In this document: positions 37,213 to 46,482 of the stretch, piece by piece
Layout: each line of letters opens with the position of its first letter
Position numbering within the stretch: the first letter of the stretch is position 1
From: Gammaproteobacteria bacterium
Lineage (GTDB): Bacteria; Pseudomonadota; Gammaproteobacteria; Steroidobacterales; Steroidobacteraceae
DNA: 64,000 nucleotides
Assembly (NCBI GenBank): GCA_027315105.1
Contig: DAHUYP010000089.1
Span: 46,890-110,889 of the forward strand
Direction of reading: 5' to 3'
The notes under the pieces: generated by a model
What the model was told of the DNA's origin: nothing
Seen by the model: only the letters and a program-made list of their open reading frames with translations
Databases searched by the model: none
Translations under genes and position numbers: made by a program

Positions 37213-37560
37213 GGCAAGACTCCGGTTTTGACTCAAGAAGAAGCGCGCACGCTGCTGCATTCGATCGACGCGGCGTCCGTGATCGGACTTCAGGACCGGG
37301 CGCTCATGGCGATGGTGATCCACGCCTTCGGTCGGGTTGGAGCCGTCATCAATATGCGGGTCGAGGACTGCTACAGCCAGGGTCGGCGCGGTTGGGTGCG
37401 GCTACACGAGAAGGGAGGTAAGCAGCACGAGATGCCCTGCAATCACAATCTCGAGGCGTATTTCGACGCGAACATAGCGGCGACCGGTATTGGCGAGGAC
37501 CGCAAAGACTACCTGTTTCGCACCGTGCGTGGGCGCAGCGGCGCCCTGACTCCGGCTCCG
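37213..37560 (+). pseudogene. Tyrosine recombinase fragment
   Basis: About 115 codons match the middle of a phage/transposon-type tyrosine integrase: KTPVLTQEEARTLLHSID, GLQDRALMAMVIHAFGRVGAVINMRVED (with the first catalytic Arg) and WVRLHEKGGKQHEMPC (Lys). The frame then runs into the antisense of the GH130 gene after about 37560, so the HxxR box and the tyrosine are missing. The N-terminal core-binding domain is also absent. The upstream 140 bp are AT-rich with a TGAAACA/TGTTTCA inverted repeat (37134-37181), possibly an old recombination site. Confidence 0.65.
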
Positions 37561-37566
37561 CCGCGA

Positions 37567-38868
37567 TCATCGGCCCTGCATGCTGGCCATCAATGCGGCG
37601 ATCCTGATCGTCGCGAAGCTGGAAAAAGTGTCGGCGACCGCATAGGGCAGGATGATCTGGTCCTCGTGCCGCATCGCTCCGCACGTGTAGACGACGTTCG
37701 GCACATAGCCTTCCCGCTCGGAGGGTTCGGGCTTGATCAGCGGCTCGCGCGCGCTGGCGATAACCCGGGAAGGATTGCTCTTGTCGAGCAGCACCGCGCC
37801 GATCGAATATTTTCGCACCGGACCGACGCCGTGGGTCAGCAGCAGCCAGCCCTCGTCGATCTCGATCGGCGAGCCGCAGTTACCGATCTGCACGAACTCC
37901 CATGGGAATCGGGGCTTCAGGATGGCGACGCCCCCGTTCCATGAGTACAAGTCATCCGAATACAGCAGATACAGGTTCTCATTGTCCTGGCGGGCGATCA
38001 TGGCGTACCGGCCGTCGATGCGGCGGGGAAACAGGGCCATGCCCTTGTTGCTCGCGGCATCTCCCCGCAGCGGCGACATCCGGAACGACAGGAAGTCGCG
38101 GGTCTGGAGCAACTCCGACCTGATCGCCCGTCCACTGTACGCGGTGTACGTCGCGTAGTAGATCCTGTCGCCGTCGTCGTCGAATTCCACGAAGCGGGCG
38201 TCCTCGACGCCGTTGGATTGCAGATCGGTGACCGGGAAGATCACCCGCTCGCTGATGTCCTCGTCGGGCCCGAAGATCAGCTCGACCTCGTCCCCGTCCG
38301 GGCCGGATATCCGGCTTGTCACTTTCGGAATGGATGCCAGACGGGCGGTCGGATCGATGCTCACGCTGCCATCTGCCGCGATGCACCCGGAGCGAAACGT
38401 CAGCGAGGAGACATGTCCTTCCCCGACCGCCCGCAGGCTCAGGATGAAGCGTCGCCCACCCGCCGGCGCGCCGGATTGATCCAGATGCGCGACGATGCTC
38501 GGATTGAACAACGCCGCCGCTTCGAAGGAATACTCGTGCAGGAAGTAGGCGCCGACCAGCCGGCGCTGTTCCCGCGTGAAGCTCGCATGGGCCGTCAGCG
38601 CGTCTTCCATTTCATCGGCGCGCGCTTCGAATATCTGCAACAGATTGCGGTGGCGCCCCTGAAAATTCTCGAGCACCTCGGCCAGTTGGCTGGCGACGGT
38701 GGCGGCATCGAGGGCCAGGACCCGGTTGACGATATGGTTCGCCCGCGACTTGTCGGTGGCGTGGAGATCCCGCGGTTCGGTCGCCGGCTTGAATTGGCGC
38801 ACGACCACTCGGGCCGGATCCGGGCGCAGGTACAAGCCCTGCCGGTTCAGAAACGGAGCTGGTGACAA
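37567..38868 (-). CDS. Glycoside hydrolase family 130 phosphorylase
   Basis: A 433-residue five-bladed beta-propeller enzyme of GH130, inverting mannoside phosphorylases or hydrolases that act on beta-1,4- or beta-1,2-mannosides. Family features are VEDARFVEFDDDGDRIYYATYTAY (acid region), ASNKGMALFPRRIDGRYAMI, and NCGSPIEIDEGWLLLTHGVG. VPNVVYTCGAMRHEDQIILPY follows. The N-terminal helical extension (residues 30-120) is as in the mannan-associated GH130 groups. It follows the glycosyltransferase gene by 37 bp on the same strand, forming a two-gene unit. Confidence 0.85.
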   Translation of the reverse strand: MSPAPFLNRQGLYLRPDPARVVVRQFKPATEPRDLHATDKSRANHIVNRVLALDAATVASQLAEVLENFQGRHRNLLQIFEARADEMEDALTAHASFTREQRRLVGAYFLHEYSFEAAALFNPSIVAHLDQSGAPAGGRRFILSLRAVGEGHVSSLTFRSGCIAADGSVSIDPTARLASIPKVTSRISGPDGDEVELIFGPDEDISERVIFPVTDLQSNGVEDARFVEFDDDGDRIYYATYTAYSGRAIRSELLQTRDFLSFRMSPLRGDAASNKGMALFPRRIDGRYAMIARQDNENLYLLYSDDLYSWNGGVAILKPRFPWEFVQIGNCGSPIEIDEGWLLLTHGVGPVRKYSIGAVLLDKSNPSRVIASAREPLIKPEPSEREGYVPNVVYTCGAMRHEDQIILPYAVADTFSSFATIRIAALMASMQGR

Positions 38869-38905
38869 GACGTCCTCGGCTTGACTGGGCGGAGTCTAAT
38901 GGGAT

Positions 38906-41191
38906 TCAGGCGCGCAAAGCGCGAAAGGGCGCGGGTTTCGTGCGCTGCTCGCTCACGCGGGCAAGCTCGCGCATCTCGGCGAGACCGAGGAGGTAGCAGA
39001 CCACGGACTCGCCGCCCTTGTTCTCATTCGCGCGGTCGGGATGCAGTCCGTCGCGACAGCTGCCCGATTCCGGGTCGATCAGCGGCGAGGACAGATCGTT
39101 GCGGCCGAGAAACCAGGCAAATGCCCGCTCGGCGTGCGTCTTCCACTCGAGATCACCGTCCACACGCCAGGCTGCCAGGCAGGCCGAGATCGCGGCGGCG
39201 GCTTCCAGGGGCTGCTGATCGAACGCCCGTGGCGGCTTGCGCTGCTCGCCGAAACTGTCGGAACCGACCGGCCGGAAGACGCCTGACTGCGCTGTCTGCA
39301 GTGCCATAAGCCAATGCAATGATCTCAAGCCGGCGGCGACGTATCCGGGCGCGCCGATGGCGATGCCCGTGGCGATCAGGGCCTGCGGCAGGCGCGCGTT
39401 GTCGTAGGCCAGCCCTTCCTCGAACCACACCCAATCCGGCGTCTCGATCGATGTCAGGATGGACATCAGCCGCTCGGCCAGCAGATGTCGCAGCTTCCGG
39501 GCCGTGGAATCCTCCGGGGCCGCAAGGCAATAGGCGTCCAGTCCGAGCAGCGTGAAGGCCCACGCTCGCGGCGAGCTGAAATGCTCCACGCTCGGCGCGG
39601 CCGCGGCGAACAGGGAGGCGGCCCATCGCCGGCGCGAGCGACTGGCATCGATGCGTGCGCATTGGCCCAACGCCCAGAGCACCCGTCCGTGACTGTCCTC
39701 GGAGCCCATGTCCTCGAGCCAGCGGCGATCGAAGCTCATGAAGTTGCGAAACCGCCGGTTGTCGGGATTCCACGCATTCTGAACGAAGGCCGCCAGGCGC
39801 GCCGTGAGGGCGTCGGGCAGGCGCTGCTCACCCGGGGCATTGAGGGCGCACGCCACCAGCAGCGCGCGCGCGTTGTCGTCGACGCAATAGCCGTGCGCGC
39901 GATCGGGCACCGATTGGACCGCGTGCTGGAACAGCCCGGTGTCGTCGCACATCGACAGAAAGTGGCCCAGTGGCATCGGCGGTGCGGTCGGGCCGTCGGG
40001 CAGGAGGATGCTTTCGCCCGGGCGCGCCAGCACCGTGAGCGGATGCCTGCGCCGGGCCTTCTCACAGGCGGCAAGGTAGCGCGCCCCGGTTCGCTCCCAG
40101 GTCATCGAGCGGCTGCTCGAGTAAGCGTGCTTTCGCATGGCCTGTCGCCGGGCATCGTCGGTGAGCAATCCCGAGACTTCGGTGCCGATGGACTTGGTGT
40201 CGCCAAACGGCACCAGGATGCCGCGCCCGTCCGCCAGCAGCTCGCGCGCGTGCCAATAGGGCGTTGACACGACCGCCTTGCCCAGCCCAAAACTGTAGGC
40301 CAAGGTGCCGGAGGTCATCTGCGCTTCATTCAGATAGGGCGTGACGTAGACGTCGCACATCGAGATGAAGTCGAGCAATGTCGCCTGGTCGACGAAGCGG
40401 TTGAGAAAAACGACGTGTTCCTCGACGCCGACGGCTCGCACGCGCGCCGTCAGACGGTCCCGGTAGGCCTCGCCTTCACGCCTGACGAGGTTGGGATGGG
40501 TCGCGCCGAGCACGACGTAGACCGCGTCGGGGCGACGCTGCAGGATCAACGGCATGGCATCGATCATGACTTCGATGCCCTTGTTGGGAGAGAGCAGACC
40601 GAACGTCAGAATGACGGCTTTGCGCTCGAAGCCGAGCCTGGCCTTCGCCGCATCGGGTTCGGCGAAAGCGGAGTCAGGAATCCCATGCGGGATGACCTCG
40701 ATCTTTTCCGCCGGCACGGCGTACACGGTGCGCAACAATTCCCGCCCCTTCTCGGCCATGACGATGACCTTCGACGAGACGTCGACGATGCCGTTCAGGA
40801 CGGCGCGCTGCGCCGGCCTGGGCTCGGCAAGCACCGTGTGCAGCGTCGTCACGAGCGGCATGGTCAGCCGCGAGAGCAGCGCCATGATGTGGCTGCCGGC
40901 CTCGCCGCCGAAGATGCCGAACTCATGCTGCAGACAGACGGCGTCGAACCGCCCCGCATTCAGGAACTCGGCGGCGGGCGCGTATTCTTCCAGCTTCTCG
41001 TCGTTGATTTGCAGGCGAACTGCGCTCGGATAGTCGTAGACATGACCATGGTCTGTCATCGCCACGATGGCGGCCTGCACGTCCGCGCGTGACCCGGCAA
41101 TGGCGTGTTGCAGATCGGTCGTGAAGGTGGCGATTCCGCAGCGGCGCGGAAGCGAATTGCCGATGAATGCCAGACGGCTGAGTGGGGTCAA
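38906..41191 (-). CDS. GT4 glycosyltransferase with C-terminal helical-barrel domain
   Basis: A 761-residue cytoplasmic protein. Residues 1-370 are a GT-B glycosyltransferase of family 4: LAFIGNSLPRRCGIATFTTDL, CLQHEFGIFGGEAGSH, VIPHGIPDSAF, ILTFGLLSPNKGIEVMIDAM and LAYSFGLGKAVVSTPYWHARELL. Residues about 420-740 form an alpha-helical domain (YCVDDNARALLVACAL, RVLWALGQCARID, PQALIATGIAIGAPGY) like an alpha/alpha-barrel. This two-domain protein paired with GH130 recurs in bacteria and is thought to make and turn over a mannoside. The acceptor is unknown. Confidence 0.82.
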   Translation of the reverse strand: MTPLSRLAFIGNSLPRRCGIATFTTDLQHAIAGSRADVQAAIVAMTDHGHVYDYPSAVRLQINDEKLEEYAPAAEFLNAGRFDAVCLQHEFGIFGGEAGSHIMALLSRLTMPLVTTLHTVLAEPRPAQRAVLNGIVDVSSKVIVMAEKGRELLRTVYAVPAEKIEVIPHGIPDSAFAEPDAAKARLGFERKAVILTFGLLSPNKGIEVMIDAMPLILQRRPDAVYVVLGATHPNLVRREGEAYRDRLTARVRAVGVEEHVVFLNRFVDQATLLDFISMCDVYVTPYLNEAQMTSGTLAYSFGLGKAVVSTPYWHARELLADGRGILVPFGDTKSIGTEVSGLLTDDARRQAMRKHAYSSSRSMTWERTGARYLAACEKARRRHPLTVLARPGESILLPDGPTAPPMPLGHFLSMCDDTGLFQHAVQSVPDRAHGYCVDDNARALLVACALNAPGEQRLPDALTARLAAFVQNAWNPDNRRFRNFMSFDRRWLEDMGSEDSHGRVLWALGQCARIDASRSRRRWAASLFAAAAPSVEHFSSPRAWAFTLLGLDAYCLAAPEDSTARKLRHLLAERLMSILTSIETPDWVWFEEGLAYDNARLPQALIATGIAIGAPGYVAAGLRSLHWLMALQTAQSGVFRPVGSDSFGEQRKPPRAFDQQPLEAAAAISACLAAWRVDGDLEWKTHAERAFAWFLGRNDLSSPLIDPESGSCRDGLHPDRANENKGGESVVCYLLGLAEMRELARVSEQRTKPAPFRALRA

Positions 41192-41746
41192 TGGCTTCTC
41201 CCTTGGGCGGGCCGACGAATGGGCCGTCGCACGGCGGGAACGGGATAGCCGCGAAACAGGGCGGATCGAAGAAAGGGCACTTGGCCCATGTACAGTCTAC
41301 CGCAGACGCGCACTCGCCTCGGTACGCAAACGCACGCAGGGGACTCGAACCCGGGTAAGTGCCGGAAAAGGATGGGAATTGGTGGCGGGAGAGAGGGATG
41401 GGTTTCCCCTCTTCTCGCCAACCCGTGAAAAGCTAGTTTTTCCGCGACTTGAACGATTTGAGTATGCGCCATGTGGAACATTCGTGTGTCCCACTCGCGC
41501 TTGTCACCTTCGATCAGAATCGGCGGTCACGTTCAAACGGAATCAGCGGTCAACTTAGTCCGGAATACGCACCTGCCGCTTTGATGCAAACGGCAGCCGC
41601 TCGTCTATCCTTTACTCAAGCGCCTTCAGCGGCAGAGTGCAGCAACCCGTGGGCCACATTGGGTCACAACGCTAAGCCGACGGCTATCCTGCCTTGCTTG
41701 GATTTTGGCACCTGACCACCAACGGAGCGCCGGCCGCGCCCTCGCG
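41192..41746. other. 555-bp stretch without a convincing gene
   Basis: Upstream region of the GT4 gene and divergent small frames only. It holds an inverted repeat around GAGAGAGGGATGGGTTTCCCCTC (41391-41415) and, on the minus strand, the string GGGTTCGAGTCCCC, which resembles a tRNA T-arm, but no cloverleaf can be drawn. It may contain old tRNA-derived debris. Confidence 0.3.
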
Positions 41747-42019
41747 CTAGGCGATTGGTTTCAGCTCTCCGTAGAAGTCTCGAACGCAGCGATCGCAGAT
41801 GCCGGCATCACCGGCGGTGAACAGTTGCTGCACCGCATCGGGAGATCTGCCACAAAAGGAACATCGAAGTGCATCCTCCTGCTCCTTCATGTATCGCGCA
41901 GCATCTTGCTCGGTTATCTTTGCGTCGATCCACTTGCCCAATAGTCCTTTGTACTCACGGTCCGCACGCGCCTTGGCGTCCGCACGTCTGCGGCCGTGGC
42001 GAGCGCGACATCTCACCAA
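41747..42019 (-). CDS. Small protein with ClpX-type C4 zinc finger
   Basis: Up to 90 residues; the start is uncertain (TTG/GTG at about 42019 or a later codon). A helical segment, YKGLLGKWIDAKITEQDAARYMKEQ, is followed by a ClpX/N4-like zinc finger, LRCSFCGRSPDAVQQLFTAG and ICDRCVRDFYGEL, with four cysteines spaced C-x2-C...C-x2-C. In ClpX this domain mediates dimerisation and adaptor binding. Stand-alone copies are found near mobile or stress genes. No ATPase domain is present. Confidence 0.55.
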   Translation of the reverse strand: MVRCRARHGRRRADAKARADREYKGLLGKWIDAKITEQDAARYMKEQEDALRCSFCGRSPDAVQQLFTAGDAGICDRCVRDFYGELKPIA

Positions 42020-42105
42020 CGGACTCGATATCGATCGCTACGCGCGAATCTCATCCTGCTGCCGACTCCGGCTACCAGATTCCGCGGGCTTCGGACCGTC
42101 CCCGA

Positions 42106-42876
42106 TCAGAGGGCATAGTGGACCACCATGCGTGCGGTGCGTGGGCGTGCCGACCACTGCACGAATGCTTCGCACACCCGTTTTCCGGCGGCGCCGTCCG
42201 CGAGCTCAGCCGGCTGCTCTGCGAAGCGCGCCTGCTCGGTCTCCTGTCCCGGTATCGCGCGGCTGGCGCTCCAGGGTCCGGCCGCGTCGTCTGCGCGGAC
42301 GTACAGCTCGACGTCCGTGAGCTTGGCATCTGTCGGAATCGTCGCGCACAGCGTGACCGGAGAGGCATCCCGCTCCGAGCACGGGCCGGGCGAGGGCTGC
42401 GGCGACGGGTTGGCGGATGCAGGGGCGGACGCCGCTGCAGGGCTGGGCGACGCCGGCGTGCCGATGCCCGCCTGCAGCCTGCAGGGCGCCACGGTCGCAA
42501 GGACCGCGACTCCCTCGGCACCGATGCGCCGCAGAATCCCGGCTTCGATCTCCGCATGGACCGCCGCGCGCGACTGGCCGAGCTCGGCGTTGGTGCGACT
42601 CGCCTCGGCAAGCCGCTCACGCAGGTCCCGCTGCAACGCCTGCTGCGCGACCCGCTCGTACTCGTGCAGCCATTGGGCGACGGCGAATCCGCCGACGGCG
42701 GCGCCGCCGAGCATCGCGATCATCAGCATCGGCAGCAGGCGACTCTTGCGGCGGGATAGTGCGGAAGACTGGGTTCTCGCTGCGAATTCCTTCGCAAGCG
42801 AGGTGCGCAGCTGCACCAGCGACGTCAATACCGTCGCGCCGGCAGCAATGATGGCGGCGAGCAAACCGTCCGACAT
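42106..42876 (-). CDS. Membrane protein of unknown function
   Basis: A 256-residue protein from ATG 42874-42876 (GGAG 6 nt upstream). An N-terminal hydrophobic helix (GLLAAIIAAGATVLTSLVQL) and a second one after a basic loop (LPMLMIAMLGGAAVGGFAVA) anchor it. A coiled-coil-like stretch (VAQQALQRDLRERLAEASRT) and a Pro/Ala/Ser-rich linker with four cysteines nearby follow. The C-terminal beta-type domain ends TARMVVHYAL. The topology suggests a periplasmic C-terminal domain. The family is not recognised. Confidence 0.5.
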   Translation of the reverse strand: MSDGLLAAIIAAGATVLTSLVQLRTSLAKEFAARTQSSALSRRKSRLLPMLMIAMLGGAAVGGFAVAQWLHEYERVAQQALQRDLRERLAEASRTNAELGQSRAAVHAEIEAGILRRIGAEGVAVLATVAPCRLQAGIGTPASPSPAAASAPASANPSPQPSPGPCSERDASPVTLCATIPTDAKLTDVELYVRADDAAGPWSASRAIPGQETEQARFAEQPAELADGAAGKRVCEAFVQWSARPRTARMVVHYAL

Positions 42877-42903
42877 GGATGTCTCCGCCCCCAACGCTAC
42901 CAC

Positions 42904-43346
42904 GACGATGCGGCCGCGGACCGCGCAGCCGCGGCTGCGCTCGTGGTTTTGCGAAACCCGTCACACGGCAGGCAGGCCCGCTGTCTGCGTCCGGCGACGG
43001 CAGGCTGGGCATAAGCCGGCGGTTGCGCCACGGGGTGATCGCAACGATCCGTGGCGCCGGGCGCCCTGACCCCTCATTCCCTATCTGGCCGGATCCGCGA
43101 CCGACACGCTGGCGGGCGCGCTCGATCCCACCAGCCCGTGGCTGACCTCGATCTTCGCGACCGCGGCAAGCTTCGGCGGCGCCAGTTCGCTGCTATGGAT
43201 CGGCGGTGTGGCGGCGCGCCGACGGCTACCGCCGCCCGGACCCGGAAATATTCCGGTGCGGGATGCTCGCTGGCTGCTGCGAACGGGAATGCGCGGGGCT
43301 AATATCATGCGCAGCAGGCGCTCAACGTCCTTCCGGAGGGGGCTTC
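42904..43346. other. 443-bp stretch with a possible gene remnant
   Basis: No complete gene. From about 43070 the plus strand reads YLAGSATDTLAGALDPTSPW and IFATAASFGGASSLLWIGGV without a start, which looks like the C-terminal helix of a lost membrane protein. The family is not identified. Confidence 0.3.
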
Positions 43347-43634
43347 ATGGCCGCGTACGCATTGGTCAACGTTGACATCACGGATTCTGCCGGATTCGCG
43401 GAATATCGGAAATCGACTCCCGCGACGATTGCGGCGTTCGGCGGCCGCTTTCTCGCGCGGGGCGGCGCCACAGAAGTGCTGGAAGGCGACTGGACGCCCG
43501 ATCGCCTGGTCATCATCGAATTCCCCGATGTCGCCGCGATCAAGGCCTGGTATCACTCCCCCGAGTATCAGCGGCTCGTGGAGATACGCAAGCGAACGGC
43601 CATTTCGGATTTTGTCATCATTGATGGTGTCTAG
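43347..43634 (+). CDS. DUF1330 family protein
   Basis: A 95-residue dimeric alpha-beta-barrel-type protein from ATG 43347 with GGAGGG upstream. The pattern AYALVNVDITDSAGFAEYRK, TIAAFGGRFLARGGATEVLEGDW, RLVIIEFPDVAAIKAWYHSPEYQ and RTAISDFVIIDGV is the full DUF1330 domain. The biochemical role is unknown. The start in the ORF track (43206) adds unrelated residues. Confidence 0.85.
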   Translation: MAAYALVNVDITDSAGFAEYRKSTPATIAAFGGRFLARGGATEVLEGDWTPDRLVIIEFPDVAAIKAWYHSPEYQRLVEIRKRTAISDFVIIDGV

Positions 43635-43955
43635 AGGGCGTTGCGCCCGATATGGGAGCTGCGGGTCGAAGAACGTCGGCCGCCAGCATCAGGCGCGAGA
43701 GAAAGTCCTCGGGCTCGAACACCACGTGCGTCGTGCCATCCCGGTACGGCGTCTTCAGCGCATCGCGAACCTCGCCCTGCGCAGTCAGCGACAGCCGCGC
43801 CGTCGCCACCGCCACCGCCGGCCGGCTTACACACCGGCACAAGCGCTCAATCTCGCCGCGCTCCTCGGCCTCGGCCGCAACCCCTGCGCGCAGCGAAAAG
43901 CCGTTCGCCTGCGCTACGGCTCGGGCCGCGGCGTCGAGCTGACGCTCGGGGGCAG
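43618..43955 (-). pseudogene. IS91-family transposase fragment (C-terminal part)
   Basis: The minus strand reads [64 protein letters not shown]. These match the C-terminal region of IS91-type rolling-circle (HUH) transposases (GFSLHAGVAAEA, RLCRY-SRPA, LKTPYRDGTTH). The frame ends near the DUF1330 stop. The catalytic half is missing here. A piece from further upstream in such a transposase lies at 50.74-50.99 kb in the same orientation. Confidence 0.7.
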
Positions 43956-44951
43956 AATCGGATAGGTGATGTTCGGCTGCTCGCCTGTGAGGCTCTCGAG
44001 GAAAGCGGTTATCGCGCCGATCTCATCCGGGGTCAATTGTGCGCCGAGCTGGCTCGTACCCATCACGGCCACGGCCTGCCGTAGATCCCAGGCCTTCCCG
44101 CTATGGAAGTAGGGAGCCGTCAGGGCGATGTTGCGCAGGGTCGGCACCTTGAAGACGTATTCATCGCCCGCGCTCCGGGTGATCATGAAGCGTCCCTTGT
44201 CATTCGGCGGCAGAATGGACGCATCCGGTCTCTCGACCACGCCGAAGGGCGCATACATGCCGCCGCCGACATTGATGCCGCTGTGGCAGGCCACGCATCC
44301 TCGGTCCATGAACAGCTTGAGTCCGGTCTTTTGAATTGCAGTCAGTGCATTGGCATCGCCCCGAAGAAACTTGTCGAACGGGGCGTTGGGTGTGATCAGG
44401 GTCGCCTCGAACACGGCGATCGCCTTCTGCGCATTCGCCAGCGTGACCGGATCCGTCTCCGACGGAAAAGCATTGTGGAAGGCCGTCACGTAGCCGGGAA
44501 TTGCCGCCAGCTGCTCCGCAACGTGCTCGGTCGGCGAGGCCATCTCTACCGGGTTGACCATCGGTCCCCCGGCCTGCGCCTCGAGGTCCTTTGCCCGGCC
44601 GTCCCAGAACTGCGCCGTGTTGAAGACCGCATTCAGCACCGTCGGTGCGTTGCGCCCACCGCGCTGCCAGCGATGACCGATGGATGTCTCCTGCGCGTCG
44701 ACACCGCCGAGCCCGACGTTGTGGCAGGAGTTGCAGCTGATGGAATGGCTCGCCGACAGCCGGGGATCGAAGTACAGCATCTTGCCGAGTGTCAGTTTTG
44801 CCGGCGTCGCGACGTTCCCGGGCAAGGCCGGTGCAGCGGATGGAATCGGCTTGAAACGGGCCTGTGCCGCGGTCATGAGCTCGTCCGCCGCGAAGGCGGA
44901 GCTGACAGCCGCCATCGCCGACAGCAGTACGACCATGTGTCTCGATTTCAT
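43914..44951 (-). CDS. Di-heme cytochrome c peroxidase (CcpA/MauG family)
   Basis: A 345-residue periplasmic protein with signal peptide [15 protein letters not shown]. It has two heme sites: [12 protein letters not shown] (about residue 76) and [14 protein letters not shown] (about 220). [34 protein letters not shown] and [17 protein letters not shown] are family hallmarks. The family reduces hydrogen peroxide or oxidises protein partners. The last about 12 residues ([12 protein letters not shown]) overlap the IS91 fragment and probably replaced the original C-terminus. Confidence 0.87.
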   Translation of the reverse strand: MKSRHMVVLLSAMAAVSSAFAADELMTAAQARFKPIPSAAPALPGNVATPAKLTLGKMLYFDPRLSASHSISCNSCHNVGLGGVDAQETSIGHRWQRGGRNAPTVLNAVFNTAQFWDGRAKDLEAQAGGPMVNPVEMASPTEHVAEQLAAIPGYVTAFHNAFPSETDPVTLANAQKAIAVFEATLITPNAPFDKFLRGDANALTAIQKTGLKLFMDRGCVACHSGINVGGGMYAPFGVVERPDASILPPNDKGRFMITRSAGDEYVFKVPTLRNIALTAPYFHSGKAWDLRQAVAVMGTSQLGAQLTPDEIGAITAFLESLTGEQPNITYPILPPSVSSTPRPEP

Positions 44952-45114
44952 CGCAACCTCCTGGTCTGCACCGGCACTCTACGCGCGCAGCGCTCGCTGG
45001 CAATACGAGCTTTCCGCACGGCCCGGCCATCCGCGCCGCCCTCGCCACCGACCCTTGCCCGTACCCGACCCAAACCCGTATAAGATCCGGGCTCTCGCCC
45101 CGGAAGGAACTCGG

Positions 45115-45382
45115 ATGTCTGCGACGCTCGATCTCACGCAACAGCTCATCACGCGCGCCTCTGTAACGCCGTCGCGCGAGGGTTGCCAGGAACTGATGGC
45201 CGAGCGGCTGGCCCGCGCCGGCTTCGAGATCGAGCGGCTGCGCTACGGCAGCGTCGACAACTTCTGGGCGCGCCACGGACGCGGCGGCCCGGTGCTGTGC
45301 TTTGCCGGGCATACCGACGTGGTGCCCACCGGGCGGCGATGATCACCGCCGCCGAGGAATTCATCGCCGCGCATCCGGAGTG
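45115..45382 (+). pseudogene. dapE: dapE remnant with internal deletion
   Basis: ATG 45115 gives a clean DapE start: [39 protein letters not shown] and [14 protein letters not shown]. It then jumps with a frame change to [16 protein letters not shown] and ends. Roughly 25-30 codons, including the Asp/Glu metal-ligand segment, and all of the C-terminal two-thirds are missing. Succinyl-diaminopimelate desuccinylase is normally needed for lysine and peptidoglycan synthesis, so an intact copy must exist elsewhere. Confidence 0.8.
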
Positions 45383-45657
45383 ACACATGTTCACCGAGAT
45401 ACGCTTGAGTCACGGCATCATGAGCTCAAGAAGGACGAACTCAGTAGATTTGCGGATGAAACTCTGCAACTCTTGCAACGGGCAATTGGCTTCAATCCCG
45501 CGCCACCTCGGCGTGGTCCGGTTTCCGCTCGCTTCCCCAGGTAGCTCCGCGGAGCCGGGGCCATAGTTGCAGTCGTCCTACGGGCTATCAAGTGGAAGCA
45601 ATTACTCGGTAACAGATGCAGTCTTTGCAGCCCGATCTGGTCAGTAGGGAGCAAGTA

Positions 45658-46077
45658 ATGCCAAATCTGGAAAATAGATCGCAGTTGCTGGATTACCTGG
45701 GCGCCAAACAAAGAAATGTTGTTTGGAGTTGGTGCGCCGTGAACAATGAAGAAAAGAAAGTCTACTTCAGCGTATGGGTGGACAAAAAACGCAAACTGGA
45801 CGACAACAAATCCTACTACGTATTCCAAGAGCCTGGTTGGGGCATTGATGAGACCGGAACGGCGTCGCCAGCACGCAGGGACCACGACGAAAAACTCGCA
45901 CTAGTCTTTGACCAGGGCTATGAAGCTTACGGATATTTTATCGTTGCAGAAGATCCTACCGCGGAACCGAGAAAGATCGCAGAGACTCGAACGGGATTCG
46001 TGTTCTCGTTCGACCTCAGACGCCTGGCCACCGGAACGGTTCTAGGGCTCCCAAAGACGCGTATCAATATCCGGTGA
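45658..46077 (+). CDS. Hypothetical protein, low-GC, probably acquired
   Basis: A 139-residue cytoplasmic protein from ATG 45658 (GGAG 6 nt upstream). It reads ENRSQLLDYLGAKQRNVVW, EEKKVYFSVWVDKKRKLDD, LALVFDQGYEAYGYFIVAED, and ends RTGFVFSFDLRRLATGTVLG. GC is visibly lower than in neighbours, with many AAA, AAT and GAA codons, which points to recent transfer. No domain is recognised. The beta-rich pattern could be a small nuclease-like or sensor fold, but I assign no function. Confidence 0.6.
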   Translation: MPNLENRSQLLDYLGAKQRNVVWSWCAVNNEEKKVYFSVWVDKKRKLDDNKSYYVFQEPGWGIDETGTASPARRDHDEKLALVFDQGYEAYGYFIVAEDPTAEPRKIAETRTGFVFSFDLRRLATGTVLGLPKTRINIR

Positions 46078-46233
46078 GAGAGAGCGACGTTCATTGTTGC
46101 GGCGGAATACCGGCAGCGGGGCATAGCGGTACTTGGCCAAGCGGCGGAAGATAAGGTGCACCCGGACGCCAGAGGAAGTACCAGAAGCCGACCAGCAGGA
46201 ATACATAGACGAGGATCCGACCCGGAATCGCCC

Positions 46234-46482
46234 TATCACGACCGGAACTTCGCCCGCTCGAAGACCGTAATCCTGTACTGCGCCTCGGGCGGCCGCGCCG
46301 CACTCGCAGGCGAGCCGCTCGAGGACTTCGCCTACGCCGCGCTATCCAACCTCGGGGACATCGCGGAGTGGGTGGACGCCGGCGGCACCGTCGGCCGGCC
46401 GATCGAGCGCGCCGTGGACCGCCCGCCGGTACACCGGCGATCGCTCACAGCTTGCCGCGCGCCTCGTGCAGCAGTTGCTTGA
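46234..46482 (+). pseudogene. Rhodanese-like fragment
   Basis: The plus strand reads FARSKTVILYCASGGRAALAGEPL and NLGDIAEWVDAGG, the C-terminal half of a rhodanese domain with the active-site loop CASGGR. The N-terminal half is missing, and the 3' part runs into the convergent yfdX gene. Confidence 0.6.

Noticed and set aside
41330-41420. Possible tRNA on the minus strand (GGGTTCGAGTCCCC)
   Set aside because: Only a T-arm-like string is present. No acceptor stem, D-arm or anticodon arm can be paired around it, so at most it is tRNA-derived debris.
46091-46303. Minus-strand 70-codon frame with a hydrophobic stretch (ILVYVFLLVGFWYFLW)
   Set aside because: Short, starts inside the rhodanese fragment, no ribosome site and no family match; may be a remnant but cannot be supported as a gene.
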